From Coptodactyla brooksi (taxonomy: Eukaryota; Arthropoda; Insecta; Coleoptera; Scarabaeidae): 24,217 nt of DNA. Below, piece by piece: positions 1 through 9,639 of this stretch. The stretch spans positions 1 through 24,217 of the forward strand of contig JAWQRM010000320.1 of assembly GCA_033557675.1 (NCBI GenBank), written 5' to 3'. The number at the start of each line of letters is the position of its first letter. Position 1 is the stretch's first letter. Position numbers and translations under genes: made by a program. The notes below the pieces were generated by a model, which had not been told where the DNA came from, made no database searches, and worked only from the letters and a program-made list of their open reading frames with translations.

Positions 1-80
1 GAATAGGAATAGGATACGAAAGTGAAAATTTTAAAATAATAAATTTTGAAATGAATTTTACCTTAATTCGTAAATTTTAT

Positions 81-81
81 C

Positions 82-115
<34 letters not shown>
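81..115. repeat. (CT)n microsatellite
   Basis: An almost uninterrupted CT dinucleotide run with one TTT interruption near position 103. It is a simple sequence repeat with no coding potential. Positions 1-530 otherwise hold AT-rich sequence in which I recognise no gene. Confidence 0.95.
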
Positions 116-530
116 AATTATCGAATCATTTAATCTTCCTTGAAAATTTCTTCTCGTATTAATAAACAAATTAACAACACAAAGAGAACATTTCGTTATC
201 CTCTGCTTCTACAGAATCACCTATAGGAATACAAGAGTTTATACTGTTGATTAAGGATACAGTTATGAAAAAGTCAGTTATGAAGTCATCACTGAGTGGC
301 CCTCAACTTCAGCAGACTCGCCACCACAGTTTCGTACAGAGTATGTAAAGAGGACTATACAAGACATGATCTATATTGTTTGCTCGGAAGCAGCATCACA
401 AGTGTATTTTTTCAAAATCCACTAGGGAACTAATGCCAATCAACTGGTGCTGCAACACAGCAGCTATGTTCAACAACATACACAGTCCAAGTTATTTTCG
501 GGCTTTCTCAAGACCAAACACAACTGACGT

Positions 531-893
531 TTGGTTTTGCCAAAAATGTCTGTTAAACCAAAATTATTTGACATGAGGTCTGATAAGAAAATCCACCTAC
601 AATTTAACCTTGTAGCAGACCCAACCGCCAGAATGAATGGATCTACTCTCCCTCGAAAATTATGGACCTTACTTAACAGATTCTGCACCGACGATGAAAG
701 ATGCGCCCACCTACTCCACAGATAGAGACTTACTGATAATCTTGATTATGACCGCGGTGCCCTGAATCATACAAAATCTTCTGTAGTGTTCCACATTACA
801 GAAGAGTACAGCCAACGTGAACAACGGATGCAATTCAGTGGCCCAGAGACCCCGATATTCGTGTTGAACTATTATTTTTATATGTTTATATAA
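531..893 (+). pseudogene. C-terminal remnant of a LINE (non-LTR retrotransposon) reverse transcriptase ORF
   Basis: The frame from 531 reads through ADPTARMNGSTLPRKLW and TLLNRFCTDDERCAHLLHR, reaches an in-frame TAG at 723-725, and continues as LTDNLDYDRGALNHT and VVFHI to a TAA at 891-893. The order 'LPRxLWxxLNRFRTxxGRCAxxLxRW' followed by 'xSPxCDCGAxxQTMxHIVxxCP' is typical of the extreme C-terminus of jockey/R1-type insect LINE ORF2 products, downstream of the RT domain. The zinc-binding-like cysteines have decayed: the expected CDCG reads YDRG. The upstream RT domain is absent, as expected for a 5'-truncated and mutated copy. The family assignment comes from memory of the motif; the clade is not resolved. 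Confidence 0.72.
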
Positions 894-945
894 TGTGCGC
901 TGCCCTGGTTTAACATACGATAAATAAATAAACAAATGTAAATCG

Positions 946-1431
946 TGTGATATGTTTGTTCACGTAATTTGTGGTGAAATAGGTGCTGAAAAGGAACAGT
1001 ATGCTAAGAAAGTATTGTGCAGCATCTGTAAAAAGAATATGGAGCAGAAAATGCAGCGTGATTAAGCTGCAGCTAAGAAAGGTTTAGAAAAGCAAGAAAA
1101 GAAAATGTTAGCAGTTTCTAATGCAAAACACCCAAATGTCTATGAAAGTGTAACTGTGAGAATTACTCTACCCGAAGTAGACAGAGCAAAAACTGATGCC
1201 CGCTCGATTTTAGCTGTGGTTCTTAGTCAAACGGGGGATGGCTTTTATAAACTTGATACTAAAACGGGTATTTTAACACAATTGTATGCAAGATTTGAAT
1301 TCAGTACTTACAGAGAGGTTTGTAACGAAAGAAGATGTCCCTGCTGTAGAAATATTCCTGGTGTGGTTAAGGTGTTTGTTAACTCCAGTAACTACGAGAC
1401 CACATTCCTCCTTCCTGCTTCCTTTTTATGA
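946..1431 (+). pseudogene. C-terminal part of a KRBA2-like transposon integrase, decayed
   Basis: The frame opens with Cys/His spacing (VHVICGE, then VLCSICKKN), has an in-frame TAA at 1063-1065, and continues open to 1431. The downstream segment reads KMLAVSNAKHP, VTVRITLPEVDRAKTDARSI, LAVVLSQTGDGFYKLDTKTG and ILTQLYARFEF. The motif 'V.VPIP.VDRG..DPRNI.GVV....GLY.IGTK.G.L..LY.RN.F' is what I know from the C-terminus of transposon integrases related to KRAB-A domain-containing protein 2 in many animals. A cysteine cluster follows (VCNERRCPCCRN), resembling the Cys-rich tail of these proteins, with later cysteines lost. The integrase catalytic core is missing here. No host function is implied; it is probably a 5'-truncated transposon fossil. 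Confidence 0.7.
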
Positions 1432-1989
1432 GTCCTCATATGAGAGCTCTGGCGATGCAAATTTTTAAAAGTGACAATTTTTGACTACTAGTCTTTTAGT
1501 ATGATATAACGTTTTTAGATGCGTTTGTTAGGTGTTTTTAAAATTCTATAGTTTATGGTACATTAGTATAGCTTGTATTTGAGGTTCAAGTTATTTTCTA
1601 TTTATCAATCGTGAATCTCAAGCGATCATGGAAAACTTCTTATATTTACATCTTACATACAAATAAGATATTCTGTATGTTAACAGTACATTGAGCTACA
1701 TAAAGTTGTAAAACTGAAAAATAATTACTCGACACACGTTGTGTTTGTGACATTGTTATGAAGCCAAAAGTTCCAACTGTTGCATTTCCCACTGCTGCAT
1801 TCAGTTATATGCTAGCTTACGTTCTTTTAGTACCAGCACAATGGCCAGTCATATAAAAGATTTCTCTACTAAAGCGTTCCCATAAGTATAATATTTTGCT
1901 AAGTCCTAAGTCCTATAAGTGATATTTTGCTAAATAGACATATTTCATTAGTAGTTTCCAATGATATATTGTATCAGGTACTTTACGAG

Positions 1990-2090
1990 TAACATACTTT
2001 AATTTATTAGAAGAAACGGAGATATGTGGTCTCGTAGTCGCTAGAACTAACAAACACTTCAACCACAACAATAATGTTTTAAAACTCAAC
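1990..2090 (-). repeat. Inverted homologous fragment of the 1340-1410 transposon tail
   Basis: Read on the minus strand, this stretch contains GTGGTTGAAGTGTTTGTTA followed by CTACGAGACCACAT. It aligns without gaps over about 55 bp to 1359-1411 on the plus strand (GTGGTTAAGGTGTTTGTTA, then CTACGAGACCACAT). In the corresponding frames the peptides are VVEVFVSSSDYETTYL here and VVKVFVNSSNYETTFL there. The two copies lie about 600 bp apart in opposite orientation. This may be a second, more truncated insertion of the same element family, or part of the same inserted unit. Confidence 0.7.
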
Positions 2091-2098
2091 GTATGTTT

Positions 2099-2143
2099 CG
2101 GTTTATCAGATAAACCGTCTTCAGGAGAACATTCTCCTGAAGA
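2099..2143. repeat. Two back-to-back short perfect inverted repeats
   Basis: CGGTTTATC-A-GATAAACCG (2099-2117, 9-bp arms, 1-nt spacer) is followed at once by TCTTCAGGAGAA-CA-TTCTCCTGAAGA (2118-2143, 12-bp arms, 2-nt spacer). Both are perfect. The spacers are very short, so cruciform or palindrome formation is more natural than an RNA stem-loop. Function unknown. Confidence 0.85.
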
Positions 2144-2159
2144 TTGAGTCATATTTTCT

Positions 2160-3289
2160 TGACACCAACATTCTTGTAATGCTCAATGGAAAGTACAAAA
2201 TAATATAACTATAATTCAGAAATCTTAATGGAGGTAGTAATGTATAGTTCCTATGTCATATATCACTATTAAATATTTTCAAAATGATTTTGCACTCAGT
2301 CTTATTGTATGTTTCTCTACTGTAAATACTACTAGATGTAAATAATAATTTCTCCATGGCTACATATGATTCATGATTACTATATAAAAAATAGCCTAAA
2401 AACTGATATATGAGCAATATTCACATAGCATAAATCATTTAATCGTAAAAGTACAGGTATTTTTAGATACCTGATTAGCATTGGAAATTTACAACTTTTA
2501 GCAAAGTAATGTAGTGTAATGTTTCTTTTTTAGGCATTGAACCGCATGTATGGAATTTACTTTGATGTTTCAAATTGATCTTATAAAGAAACGCGTTTCA
2601 GTTAAAGCTGGAAGCCAGCTTCTTAGGAGTGGTTGGATATATTCCCACTTGTTTAAGTAGTCTGGTCACTTTTCTATTTCAATCGTTTCTCTGATCATTC
2701 TGCTCCGAAGTTGTAATTCATTGTAAGATTAAGATTAAAATTCTATCTCTGGGAATTTTGAGTTTCTCAGCTATTTTCTTTTTGGTTGAGCAACTTGAAA
2801 GACAACTTGTGTATTATTTCTTTGTAGGATTGTGTATATTTTAGTTACGATGACCAAATATTGTCCAGTAACGAGATCACCCAGCCGTAACTACAGCTGG
2901 TGCTACCCCAGCAGTGCCTATTTATGCATATAGATAATAAAATAATTTATACTATTAAAATGAAAACAATAAATCTAATAAACAATAGACTCGGTAACAC
3001 AATTAGCACCTATTGTTTTATAAATTCAAGTTATAACCTCTTTTCGTTTGTCTTCTAAATTCATTGAATGTAGGTCAGACAGAACGTACATCACTGCGGC
3101 TGCTTCTATTTCTTGTTGAAACCTTGGCAGGAATACTTAACCACTGAGCGCTGTGCAGCTGTTTGTTAATACTTGCGAAAAACATCCGATTATTACGCAT
3201 ACATTCACGAGCGACATCAATAATGTAAATTTTAAATAGCAGGACAACTGTAATTGCATTAACGTTTCGAAATTTGAAAATTCAACAAC
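2160..3289. other. AT-rich stretch without recognisable gene, upstream of an initial exon
   Basis: No exon with good splice sites and no transposon protein motif was recognised in about 1.1 kb. The last part, directly upstream of the ATG at 3290, would have to hold 5' UTR and possibly promoter sequence if the exon call is right, but I see no clear TATA box or initiator that I would defend. In the frame of the following exon there is a TGA stop at 3275-3277. Confidence 0.5.
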
Positions 3290-3568
3290 ATGAGGCCAAT
3301 ACCGCCTAACTACGCGAGATCTAAATCTACAGTGGCTTCGCAACCGCCTAGATCCTTCATTCCATTAAACAGAAGTCACAGTGGATATCATATTTCGGCA
3401 CCGACGACACCGTGCCAATGGCCCCCTCCGATTTCGAGCTATGGGTTAAGAAGGTGCAGCAGCACAGACGTAGTAAATAAAGATAGAGGATTTAAACCGT
3501 CAGATCGATATGATCCTAGCAAGAGAGAATTTTTGACCAATCTTACAAAACGAGTTTTTAAAGTTGGG
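3290..3568 (+). CDS. Initial coding exon (93 codons), probably an alternative first exon of the Z-disc scaffold-like gene
   Basis: The ATG at 3290 sits in AACAACATGA, a good animal start context, with an in-frame TGA 12 bases upstream and no AG between, so translation must start here if the exon is real. The 93 codons run MRPIPPNYARSKSTV... to ...KREFLTNLTKRVFKVG and end in phase 0 at a strong donor, GGG|GTAAGT (3569-3574). The peptide is Pro/Ser-rich and basic with no domain I recognise, which fits a disordered N-terminus. Third-position GC and codon variety are higher than in the flanks. If not spliced, the frame stops at 3620-3622. The phase matches the acceptor at 22240 and weaker candidates in between, so linkage to the downstream gene is inference. 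It could instead be the first exon of a nested unrelated gene. Confidence 0.62.
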
Positions 3569-4351
3569 GTAAGTAACGTTTTGATTAATGAGGATAAGCA
3601 ATCTATCGCTGGTACCAAATGAGTAATTTTCTAATGTGATGAATTGAATTATGAAGTAGTGATAATTGAAGTAATTCAGTTATGATGAATTGAAGCAGCT
3701 TTAATAGTAAGGAGGCTTAGAAATTATTTCTTGATTGCTTTCTAATTGTGCCTAAGTGTGGTATGTGTAAATGTAGTATTATTATATTATGGGCATTTTA
3801 AAATTATTATTCCCATATTATTATTGCCATATTACTGTTAACATTAAATACTGCCTCTAGCGGGAAATATAACACATTTCGAATCAATTGCTGTCCAATA
3901 ATATGGCATGCACGTTTACAATTTAAGCGGACTAAAATTATTTTATTTATAAAACTTACTTATTATTATTAATCGATTTGTAAGCTTCTTAAATGAAATC
4001 GTTTTACTTCATTTAAACTGTGTATGTAAATCAGGATGTGGAAGGGGTAAATGATATCAGGATATACGGGATAGACAGCTCTTTAATATTCTCGCAGCCA
4101 CCACGATATACTTGTAATACAATAAAGGTACTTCTCACATTACGACCGAGTTCCGTTTCGACGACTACGTCGTTAAGCGAATTAGTCGATAAGCGAGGAG
4201 CTTGCTCTGAGAATACAGGATCGTTGTGAAATTATAAAATTATAAAAATTATGCAACAAAGTTCAAATTTATTAAAATAAATAAAATATTTAGTAAAATA
4301 AAATTCACATGTGAGAAAGCAACAACAGCATAAACTATTGGGATATCTCAA
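3569..4351. other. AT-rich intron-like sequence
   Basis: Mostly TTA-rich low-complexity DNA (3775-3850) without a recognisable gene. A more CpG-rich patch at about 4138-4205 contains repeated 'TCGTTAAGCGA', 'GTCGATAAGCGAGGAGC' type words; it is open in one frame (4020-4229) but the peptide is not recognisable. The last six bases (4346-4351, TCTCAA) are the left target-site duplication of the element that follows. Confidence 0.45.
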
Positions 4352-5302
4352 TTAGGCCGGGTGGTCATGACAAAAAGTGTTGAAATATTCAAAAAAAATT
4401 GGTATCATCTGGTAAGTTTGCAAAAACGTAACTTTTAAAACAGGTAATAATCGGAAGGTGCCAGATGTGGAGAATACGGTGTACTCCTTTTGGGGAGTTT
4501 TCTATTGATCAATTTCTATTGGTCTGGATTTTTTTCTATAGATCAATTCTGGTCTTTTCTGGTTGAGTCAATCATGCAATTTGTCCAGTACACTTTTATA
4601 TTATATACGAGTATATTAAATGTCATAGAAATGACATTTTGAAAATTTTGCGAAATTTAAAAAAAAAATATTCTGAAATTCCTCATTTTTGCAAAAATTG
4701 TACAAACCAGTTTTGACACTGGTATTTTTACCTTTTTTGTAACAAATAAGCCAAATGTGCCGAAAATGCTGTTTTTGATTCTCCATGTTTCATAAGGCAC
4801 GAAAAGAAAACAAGTGCACAGAACCGAACAAAACATTTTTACACATAAACATTTAGAATGAAGTTGGCTGGTTAAAATACAACTAATGCCTCTATTGCGA
4901 AAAAACCGAAATTACTGTCAACTCAAATAACCCAATAAAACAACATGTTTTTGTAACTGGCATATCTGATGCATCTTATTGATGTAAGTATACTACGAAT
5001 CACTACTATAGTGTGAAAAGATACCTTGGGCAGAGGAAGATTTTCTGAAAGCTCTAGTCATGTCGTTGTAATAAAACAATATATGTAAAGAAATTTTTAC
5101 ATTAGTCGAAAGCTCTCAATGTTTCGAAAATACAAATTTTCCTTTAGGTAAAAAATCAACTTTGATGCTTTCTTTATAGTAACACTGAAAAGGCGAGGAA
5201 ACTTTGGACACATGCATAAGCTGTAACTGACATTAGACGTGGACAGAAGTTTACGAGAAAAGTGTGAAATGTACAGAAAAAGGATCGGACCACCCGGCCT
5301 AA
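4352..5302. mobile_element. 951-bp non-autonomous DNA transposon with 15-bp TIRs and 6-bp target-site duplication
   Basis: The left end is TTAGGCCGGGTGGTC (4352-4366) and the right end is its exact reverse complement GACCACCCGGCCTAA (5288-5302). TCTCAA flanks both ends directly (4346-4351 and 5303-5308), a good 6-bp target-site duplication. The interior is AT-rich with no transposase: the longest open stretches are short and unlike any known protein, so this is a MITE-like or internally deleted derivative mobilised in trans. A 6-bp duplication does not match the most common superfamilies (hAT 8 bp, mariner TA, Harbinger 3 bp, piggyBac TTAA), so I do not assign one. The perfect ends and duplication suggest a relatively recent insertion. 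Confidence 0.85.
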
Positions 5303-5308
5303 TCTCAA

Positions 5309-6126
5309 TCTCTCAGGAAACAAGAGAAAATACAATATAATACAAGATTTACACAAAACCGACAGAAATAAATAACATAATTCATTATATAAAAACTCAT
5401 CCCACGCAACACAAGAAAACAACATTTAGAAGACTACTCCACAGGCCGAAAACGATTCCAATGCAGAAGGAGGATGATACACACAACAATAGTCATATAA
5501 ACAATAATCGATAGACATCATGTTACAAATAGCTACTAAACACGTATACATCAAAAGTAATAACTAAAATACACGAAAACATAAAGAACAAAAAAGGAAC
5601 ACATGTAAATCAAAAACAATACTGACATCCAAAATCAAATGCAATGCATAAAACTCGCAACACAATCAACAATAGCTAAAATAGCAATAAGTTGGAATAG
5701 TCCGAACAAGGACGAAAGTTCACTAACATGACGTTATCATGCAAGAAAACAAATAACATGCTATGTATGAAAACCAGCACAATTCGACAAAACAATCTCC
5801 ATAAAAATTCTCACATACCTGACAATGGAGAAGAGAATTTCTAAATCATAAAAATCTCCGGTTAAAGTACAAAACTCCATATATTCACGAAAACAAATAT
5901 TTCAAGAAACTGTTTTTCAACTAATAAAAATCCTACAATAAAACAATAATTCACTATAGATAAGAGAGCACAATGCCACATATATTAATTTTTATCATAA
6001 TAGCGACATTCCGTACCGAAACAATTGTAATTGTGTCAGATTTTTTAAATCTATATTAACAAGAAGTCGCAGTTTGGAAATTCAAGAATGAGGGTCATAA
6101 AGACAGAAATAGTATAAAAAACGAGC
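5309..6126. other. A-rich intron-like sequence, no gene seen
   Basis: The plus strand is strongly A-rich and T-poor over about 800 bp. I see no splice-flanked open frame, RNA gene or transposon motif. Confidence 0.5.
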
Positions 6127-6322
6127 TGAAAAAGAAATAAGAAACATTAGTGGGCACGTTTCGAAAGTTATATTCAAAAGTAAAGGCAAGCATACAGACA
6201 AAAACTGGTACAAACGATATTTTTACACCACACTAGTTCGCCTACGAGCAAATTACAAAATTCCTACGATCAGTATACATTCCCAGAAAAACAATTTCAA
6301 ATTTAAAAAAGTTCATGAGTAA
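6127..6322 (+). pseudogene. Possible LINE C-terminal scrap
   Basis: An open frame without an initiating ATG ends at the TAA at 6320-6322 and contains KHTDKNWYKRYF, TTLVRLRANYKIPTIS. The arrangement of an aromatic-rich 'W(F/Y)' segment followed by 'xxxRLRxNHYxLxxSL' occurs just upstream of the terminal zinc-like motif in several LINE ORF2 proteins. The CxCG part is not present. Both length and similarity are limited, so this is tentative; it may simply be a chance open frame in A-rich DNA. Confidence 0.3.
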
Positions 6323-6477
6323 TTATTGTTATTTATTAACATGGCATAGAACATGATTTACTCATTATATTTTAATCCTTAACAGCAAAACAAATTTTCA
6401 TTTAATATTATTATTAAGTATTAAAGTTAATACAAGTTGTAATTTAATTAATGCAAATAAATACAAATGGCATGGTA

Positions 6478-7116
6478 CTACCCCACATCTTTTAAAATAT
6501 TCTGCAAAAGTGTCTCTAATATTTTTGTCTTTAGCTCCTGCTTCTTGAAGCGGAAGCGGAGAAGAAAGATTGTTATCTTCATTTCGCCATGATCTAGCCT
6601 AAACTTCGCCGTCTGTTTTAAATGTTCCATTTGGCAAATATAAGGATCGTGAGGTGTTACTCTTTTTTCAATAATTCTGTAGTAAGACGACATTACGATA
6701 TTTGTAGTCTTTTCTGGTGATAGTAGGATTGGTTTTCTAAGTACCCTGAAAATAGCTAACAATGCCAAAAACATTTTCTATAACGATGTGAGCACGTGAG
6801 AGACGGTAGTTGAATATTCTTTCCTCGAAATTTTTGAAAAAATGATGAGTTTTGGAAAGTGTCTCCGTCATGAATTCTTGCTTGGCATCTAACGTCCACA
6901 TACGTGAAATAGTAATTAGCGTGCGTCATGGCTACCAGTAGAATACTGAGAGTACCCTCATAGTTGTAAAATTCTGTTCCACTATGTTGAGAACATTGAA
7001 TTACATACAATATACTTTCCATCTCTATCAGCAAGGCACCAAGGAAAGTTCCACGTGTTTTCAAATTCCTGTGCTATTTCTATTCATTCTCTTGGTGATA
7101 TAAGCAACCGCAAATA
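6478..7116 (-). pseudogene. Harbinger (PIF/HARBI1-like) transposase, frameshifted and internally deleted
   Basis: Reading the minus strand from 7116: ISPRE-stop-IEIAQEFENTWNFPWCLADRDGK matches the 'EEW..IA..FE..WNFP.CLGAIDGKH' block around the first catalytic Asp of HARBI1-type DDE transposases. After a frameshift near 7010 come CSQHSGTEFYNYEGTLS, ANYYFTYVDVRCQARIHDGD and TFQNSSFF, the block with the second Asp (consensus SGSEFYNYK..FSIVL.A..DA.Y.F...D.G..GR.SDGGVF). A further break near 6830 joins directly to IFNYRLSRAHIVIENVFGIV (consensus FN.RLSRAR..VENAFGIL), so the segment with the third acidic residue appears partly deleted. It then reads RVLRKPILLSPEKTTNIVM. Multiple breaks and one in-frame TGA make it non-functional. 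Family assignment is confident; subfamily is not attempted. Confidence 0.85.
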
Positions 7117-7429
7117 AAAAAATACACTAAAATAAGATGCTAAAAATTCTATTTTTAATAGTGTTTGTATTAAAGTTACTATTTGTTTATTTTTACTGCA
7201 GTTTTTCAGTACGAATATTTTTAATTTTCTTTTAGGTGCAGTTTGTTGATGCGGAATATCATAAACACAAAATTGAAGGAATCAGAATTCACATCGTTTA
7301 ATATTTCAATCTAAATATATTTCAATTAAATTCTAAATATTTCAATCTCTGAAAGCTTTAAAATTTCAAGTACTGCAAAAATTATTCATGATAAAAAGCA
7401 TAAAATTAACATATTGCAAAACGAAAGAC

Positions 7430-7834
7430 GTTTTGTCGAGGCGTATAATTATTTAAAATCAATACAGGAGAAGCTTGGTGAAGAAGTTTTACTCCATTTT
7501 CTGGAAGCAATTCTAAGAAAACTGCACCACAATAACATACGTGCCTACAATTTATTGTTTATTGACAATAATACGGATATGATTCCTCGGCCACTGTATT
7601 TGCACTTATGGCCTCATGGGACTTTGCGGTTCCCGAAGATGAAAAAAAAGACATGAAAGGATTACGGTTTACCAACATTGAGGAGATAAAGACATAATCA
7701 CTGTAGGAGTTAAAAGAATACCAAACGTTACATTTCAGAAGTACTTGGGAGATTGAAAAAACGCTGGCATAAATACACATATTGTGTTGTATGGGGACTA
7801 CATTGCAGGGGACAAAATTAATGTTGAGGAATAA
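7430..7834 (+). pseudogene. mariner transposase, C-terminal half, decayed (copy 1)
   Basis: The plus strand reads HHNNIRAYNLLF (expected HHDNA.AHTS...), NNTDMIPRPLY (expected NNT.M.P.PPYSPDLAPCDF), LRFPK (FLFPK), then MKGLRFTNIEEIKT, stop, ELKEYQTL. After a frameshift come LGD-stop-KKRWHKY and, in a third frame, GDYIAGDKINVEE ending at TAA 7832-7834. This is the canonical end of irritans-type mariner transposases ('FEDWKKRWHKC...GDYFEGDKI'). The catalytic Asp of HHDN is changed to Asn and the reading frame is broken several times. The N-terminal HTH region is not recognisable upstream, so the copy is 5'-truncated. Confidence 0.85.
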
Positions 7835-7856
7835 ACAAGAAAAATAGAATAATGAA

Positions 7857-7887
7857 AATTTTGCGTATTATTTGAACTAACCTCGTA
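7857..7887. repeat. 3' terminal inverted repeat of mariner copy 1
   Basis: AATTTTGCGTATTATTTGAA then CTAACCTCGTA, whose reverse complement starts TACGAGG and passes through TTCAAATAATACGC. This resembles the irritans-type mariner end (TACGAGG...TTCAAAAAGTACGCGGAATT). It lies 22 bp after the transposase stop and so marks the right end of the copy. No matching left end was found. Confidence 0.65.
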
Positions 7888-8972
7888 TGGTTTGAGGTGA
7901 ATAAAGTTTTATTTTGAAAAGATGTATTCAATATCAATACAACTGGATTTTCATAAGGTTATTTCTTCCATTGTAAATCTAAAAATTACTTTGAGAAATT
8001 TACTATCTAATGGCTACTTCATATATGGAGTAGAGGAATATATAGTTTAAGAAGAGTTTATTTTTTATCCACAGACATTGGGACAACTTCTTTTTATTGT
8101 ATTTTACTACAAATACTATTAATACCCAGAAGCAATAAATAAACGTTCCATCATTGTGACATATCTCTGAATTTAGGGCATTCTTAGATGGTCGATTTTC
8201 AAACTTCTGTTCTTGAAGAAACATCCGTCGGATGTTAGTCGGACAATCTTATGAAACGTCATTAAAATCATCATTTAAGCACAGCGCGAATTAAGTACGC
8301 GTGCATGAATCGTACGCATAATGTACACCACATAAAGTTTCGTTTAATAAAGGCTCGAGTTGTATTTGATCTATTTACGGAAGCCGCCTACGCATGCATT
8401 TGTCTCTTTGTGAGATAAATGCGTCTAACTGACACTGAAATATTATAGTATCAACGTATTACATTGTAGTAAAAATTCGAAATCTAAGATTCATACATCA
8501 ATTTATCAATTTATGATTGAAGTTGTGGGCATATTTGTTACTTAATTGTGAATGACCGGTTTAACCCCGATGCAGTTTTTTTAAAGGCAACCTTAGCACT
8601 AATTGAGGGTATTGTTCCTGCTTATTAACGAATCGATTTTGTCTTTTATAGATTTTATATTTTTTCGATTTTGAAACTTATTGATACGCCTATATGCGCT
8701 GGGTCATAAACTTTCAATTCATTTATAAGAAGATAGTTAAGGATGTTATCCTCGAAAACAAATATCCCCTATAAAACAAATGTTCGTGAAGTTAATTTTT
8801 TCTGTATTCACCTCTTCCATTGCAAAGATATGCGAGGCCTTTGCGTAGGCATTACTAAGACACATATCTTAATCAAAAGGTTTTCAAGAATTTAACACGC
8901 CTTCATCAGAGTAGAGGAGTAAAGAAAGGCAACATAATTAGGAAGACTTGTGTCGAACTATGTGTTGACATT
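7888..8972. other. AT-rich sequence between two mariner copies
   Basis: No exon or known protein motif was recognised. Read on the minus strand, 8887-8915 carries CTGATGAAGGCGTG followed by CTTGAAAACC, similar to the 'CTGAAGATGGC...CGAAACCGG' hairpin-type motif common near transposon ends in insects; this is only suggestive. Confidence 0.4.
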
Positions 8973-8988
8973 TTGAAACTTTTGATAA

Positions 8989-9236
8989 AAAATACGCGGA
9001 ATATTTACATTTGTACCAGCGCTTGTTCCAATTTTTGAAGCACTTCTGGAACGCAATTTTTGGTGTGGCTTTTTAGCTCCTTCAGTGGTTCTGTCTTTAT
9101 CTCCCCAACATTAGCAAATCGTCGTTTTTACGTGGTTTACTTTATCTTCGGGAATAGGAAGAAGTCGTAGGAGCACATAATCATCGAATACGGCGGATGA
9201 CGTATCATAATGGTGTTGTTTTTATCCAAGCACGAG
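8989..9236 (-). pseudogene. mariner copy 2 transposase, C-terminal catalytic segment
   Basis: From about 9226 downward the minus strand reads NNTIMIRHPPYS, then SYDFFLFPKIK (expected PPYSPDLAPCDFFLFPKLK), keeping the third catalytic Asp in 'YDFF'. Two stops follow, then RRFANVGEIKTEPLKELKSH. After a frameshift near 9050 it reads FQKCFKNWNKRWYKC and runs directly into the left TIR sequence, so the last dozen or so residues and the 3' UTR are deleted. Confidence 0.87.
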
Positions 9237-9261
9237 TAGCGCATCATGAGTACTATACTAC

Positions 9262-9311
9262 TATGGCTTGTACTATAGTGTGAAATCGATCACACTATAG
9301 TACAAGTCATA
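9262..9311. repeat. Short inverted repeat (hairpin)
   Basis: CTTGTACTATAGTGTGA (9267-9283) and TCACACTATAGTACAAG (9290-9306) are perfect 17-bp arms around a 6-nt spacer AATCGA. The arms extend outward to about 22 bp with one mismatch (TATGG / TCATA). The hairpin lies inside mariner copy 2, at the site of its internal deletion. Confidence 0.92.
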
Positions 9312-9434
9312 CAGTCAATAAGGAGTGCACATGGTACTCCTTGTTAGCCATATTGATTATAACCGTATTATAGGACATTTAAGCACTTCCGGATCATCAC
9401 GTCATTAACTTCATTCGGTAACTCCTGAACAACG

Positions 9435-9605
9435 TCAATTCAGCATGGCCAAAGCATACCAAGAAATTGCTTGGCATTGGCCATGTAATATATGTACATT
9501 ATCGGCAAGCCCTCTGAAGAAAATTCGGCGATTGTCTATTATCATTTTTTTCACTTTTTCGACGTTGTAATCGATTGTTGATGTGCTGCGACGTCTAGAG
9601 CGCAT
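9435..9605 (-). pseudogene. mariner copy 2 transposase, N-terminal helix-turn-helix segment
   Basis: The minus strand reads RRSTSTIDYNVEKVKKMIID, NRRIFFRGLADNVHIL and HGQCQAIS, matching the second DNA-binding helix-turn-helix region of mariner ('GRPSTS.TDENVEKV..LV..NRRITIRELAD..GIS.GS.Q.I'). It then degenerates. This part is immediately preceded on the minus strand by a three-fold 15-bp tandem repeat that adds Arg/Ser-rich codons. Confidence 0.85.
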
Positions 9606-9639
9606 TCTTCGTCTAGAGCGCATTCGTCTAGAGCGCATC
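9592..9639. repeat. Three-copy 15-bp tandem repeat (CGTCTAGAGCGCATT)
   Basis: Copies start at 9592, 9610 and 9625; the first is followed by three extra bases (CTT) and the last ends in C instead of T. The copies are otherwise identical. The repeat is GC-richer than its surroundings and lies within the 5' part of mariner copy 2. Confidence 0.9.

Noticed and set aside
4020..4229. Open frame with a CpG-rich patch, considered as a coding exon
   Set aside because: The peptide is not recognisable and no convincing acceptor/donor pair borders it; the CpG-rich words look like a repeat.
5174..5425. 83-codon minus-strand frame rich in hydrophobic residues
   Set aside because: It runs across the right TIR and target duplication of the 951-bp element, so it cannot be a gene of that element or of the host.
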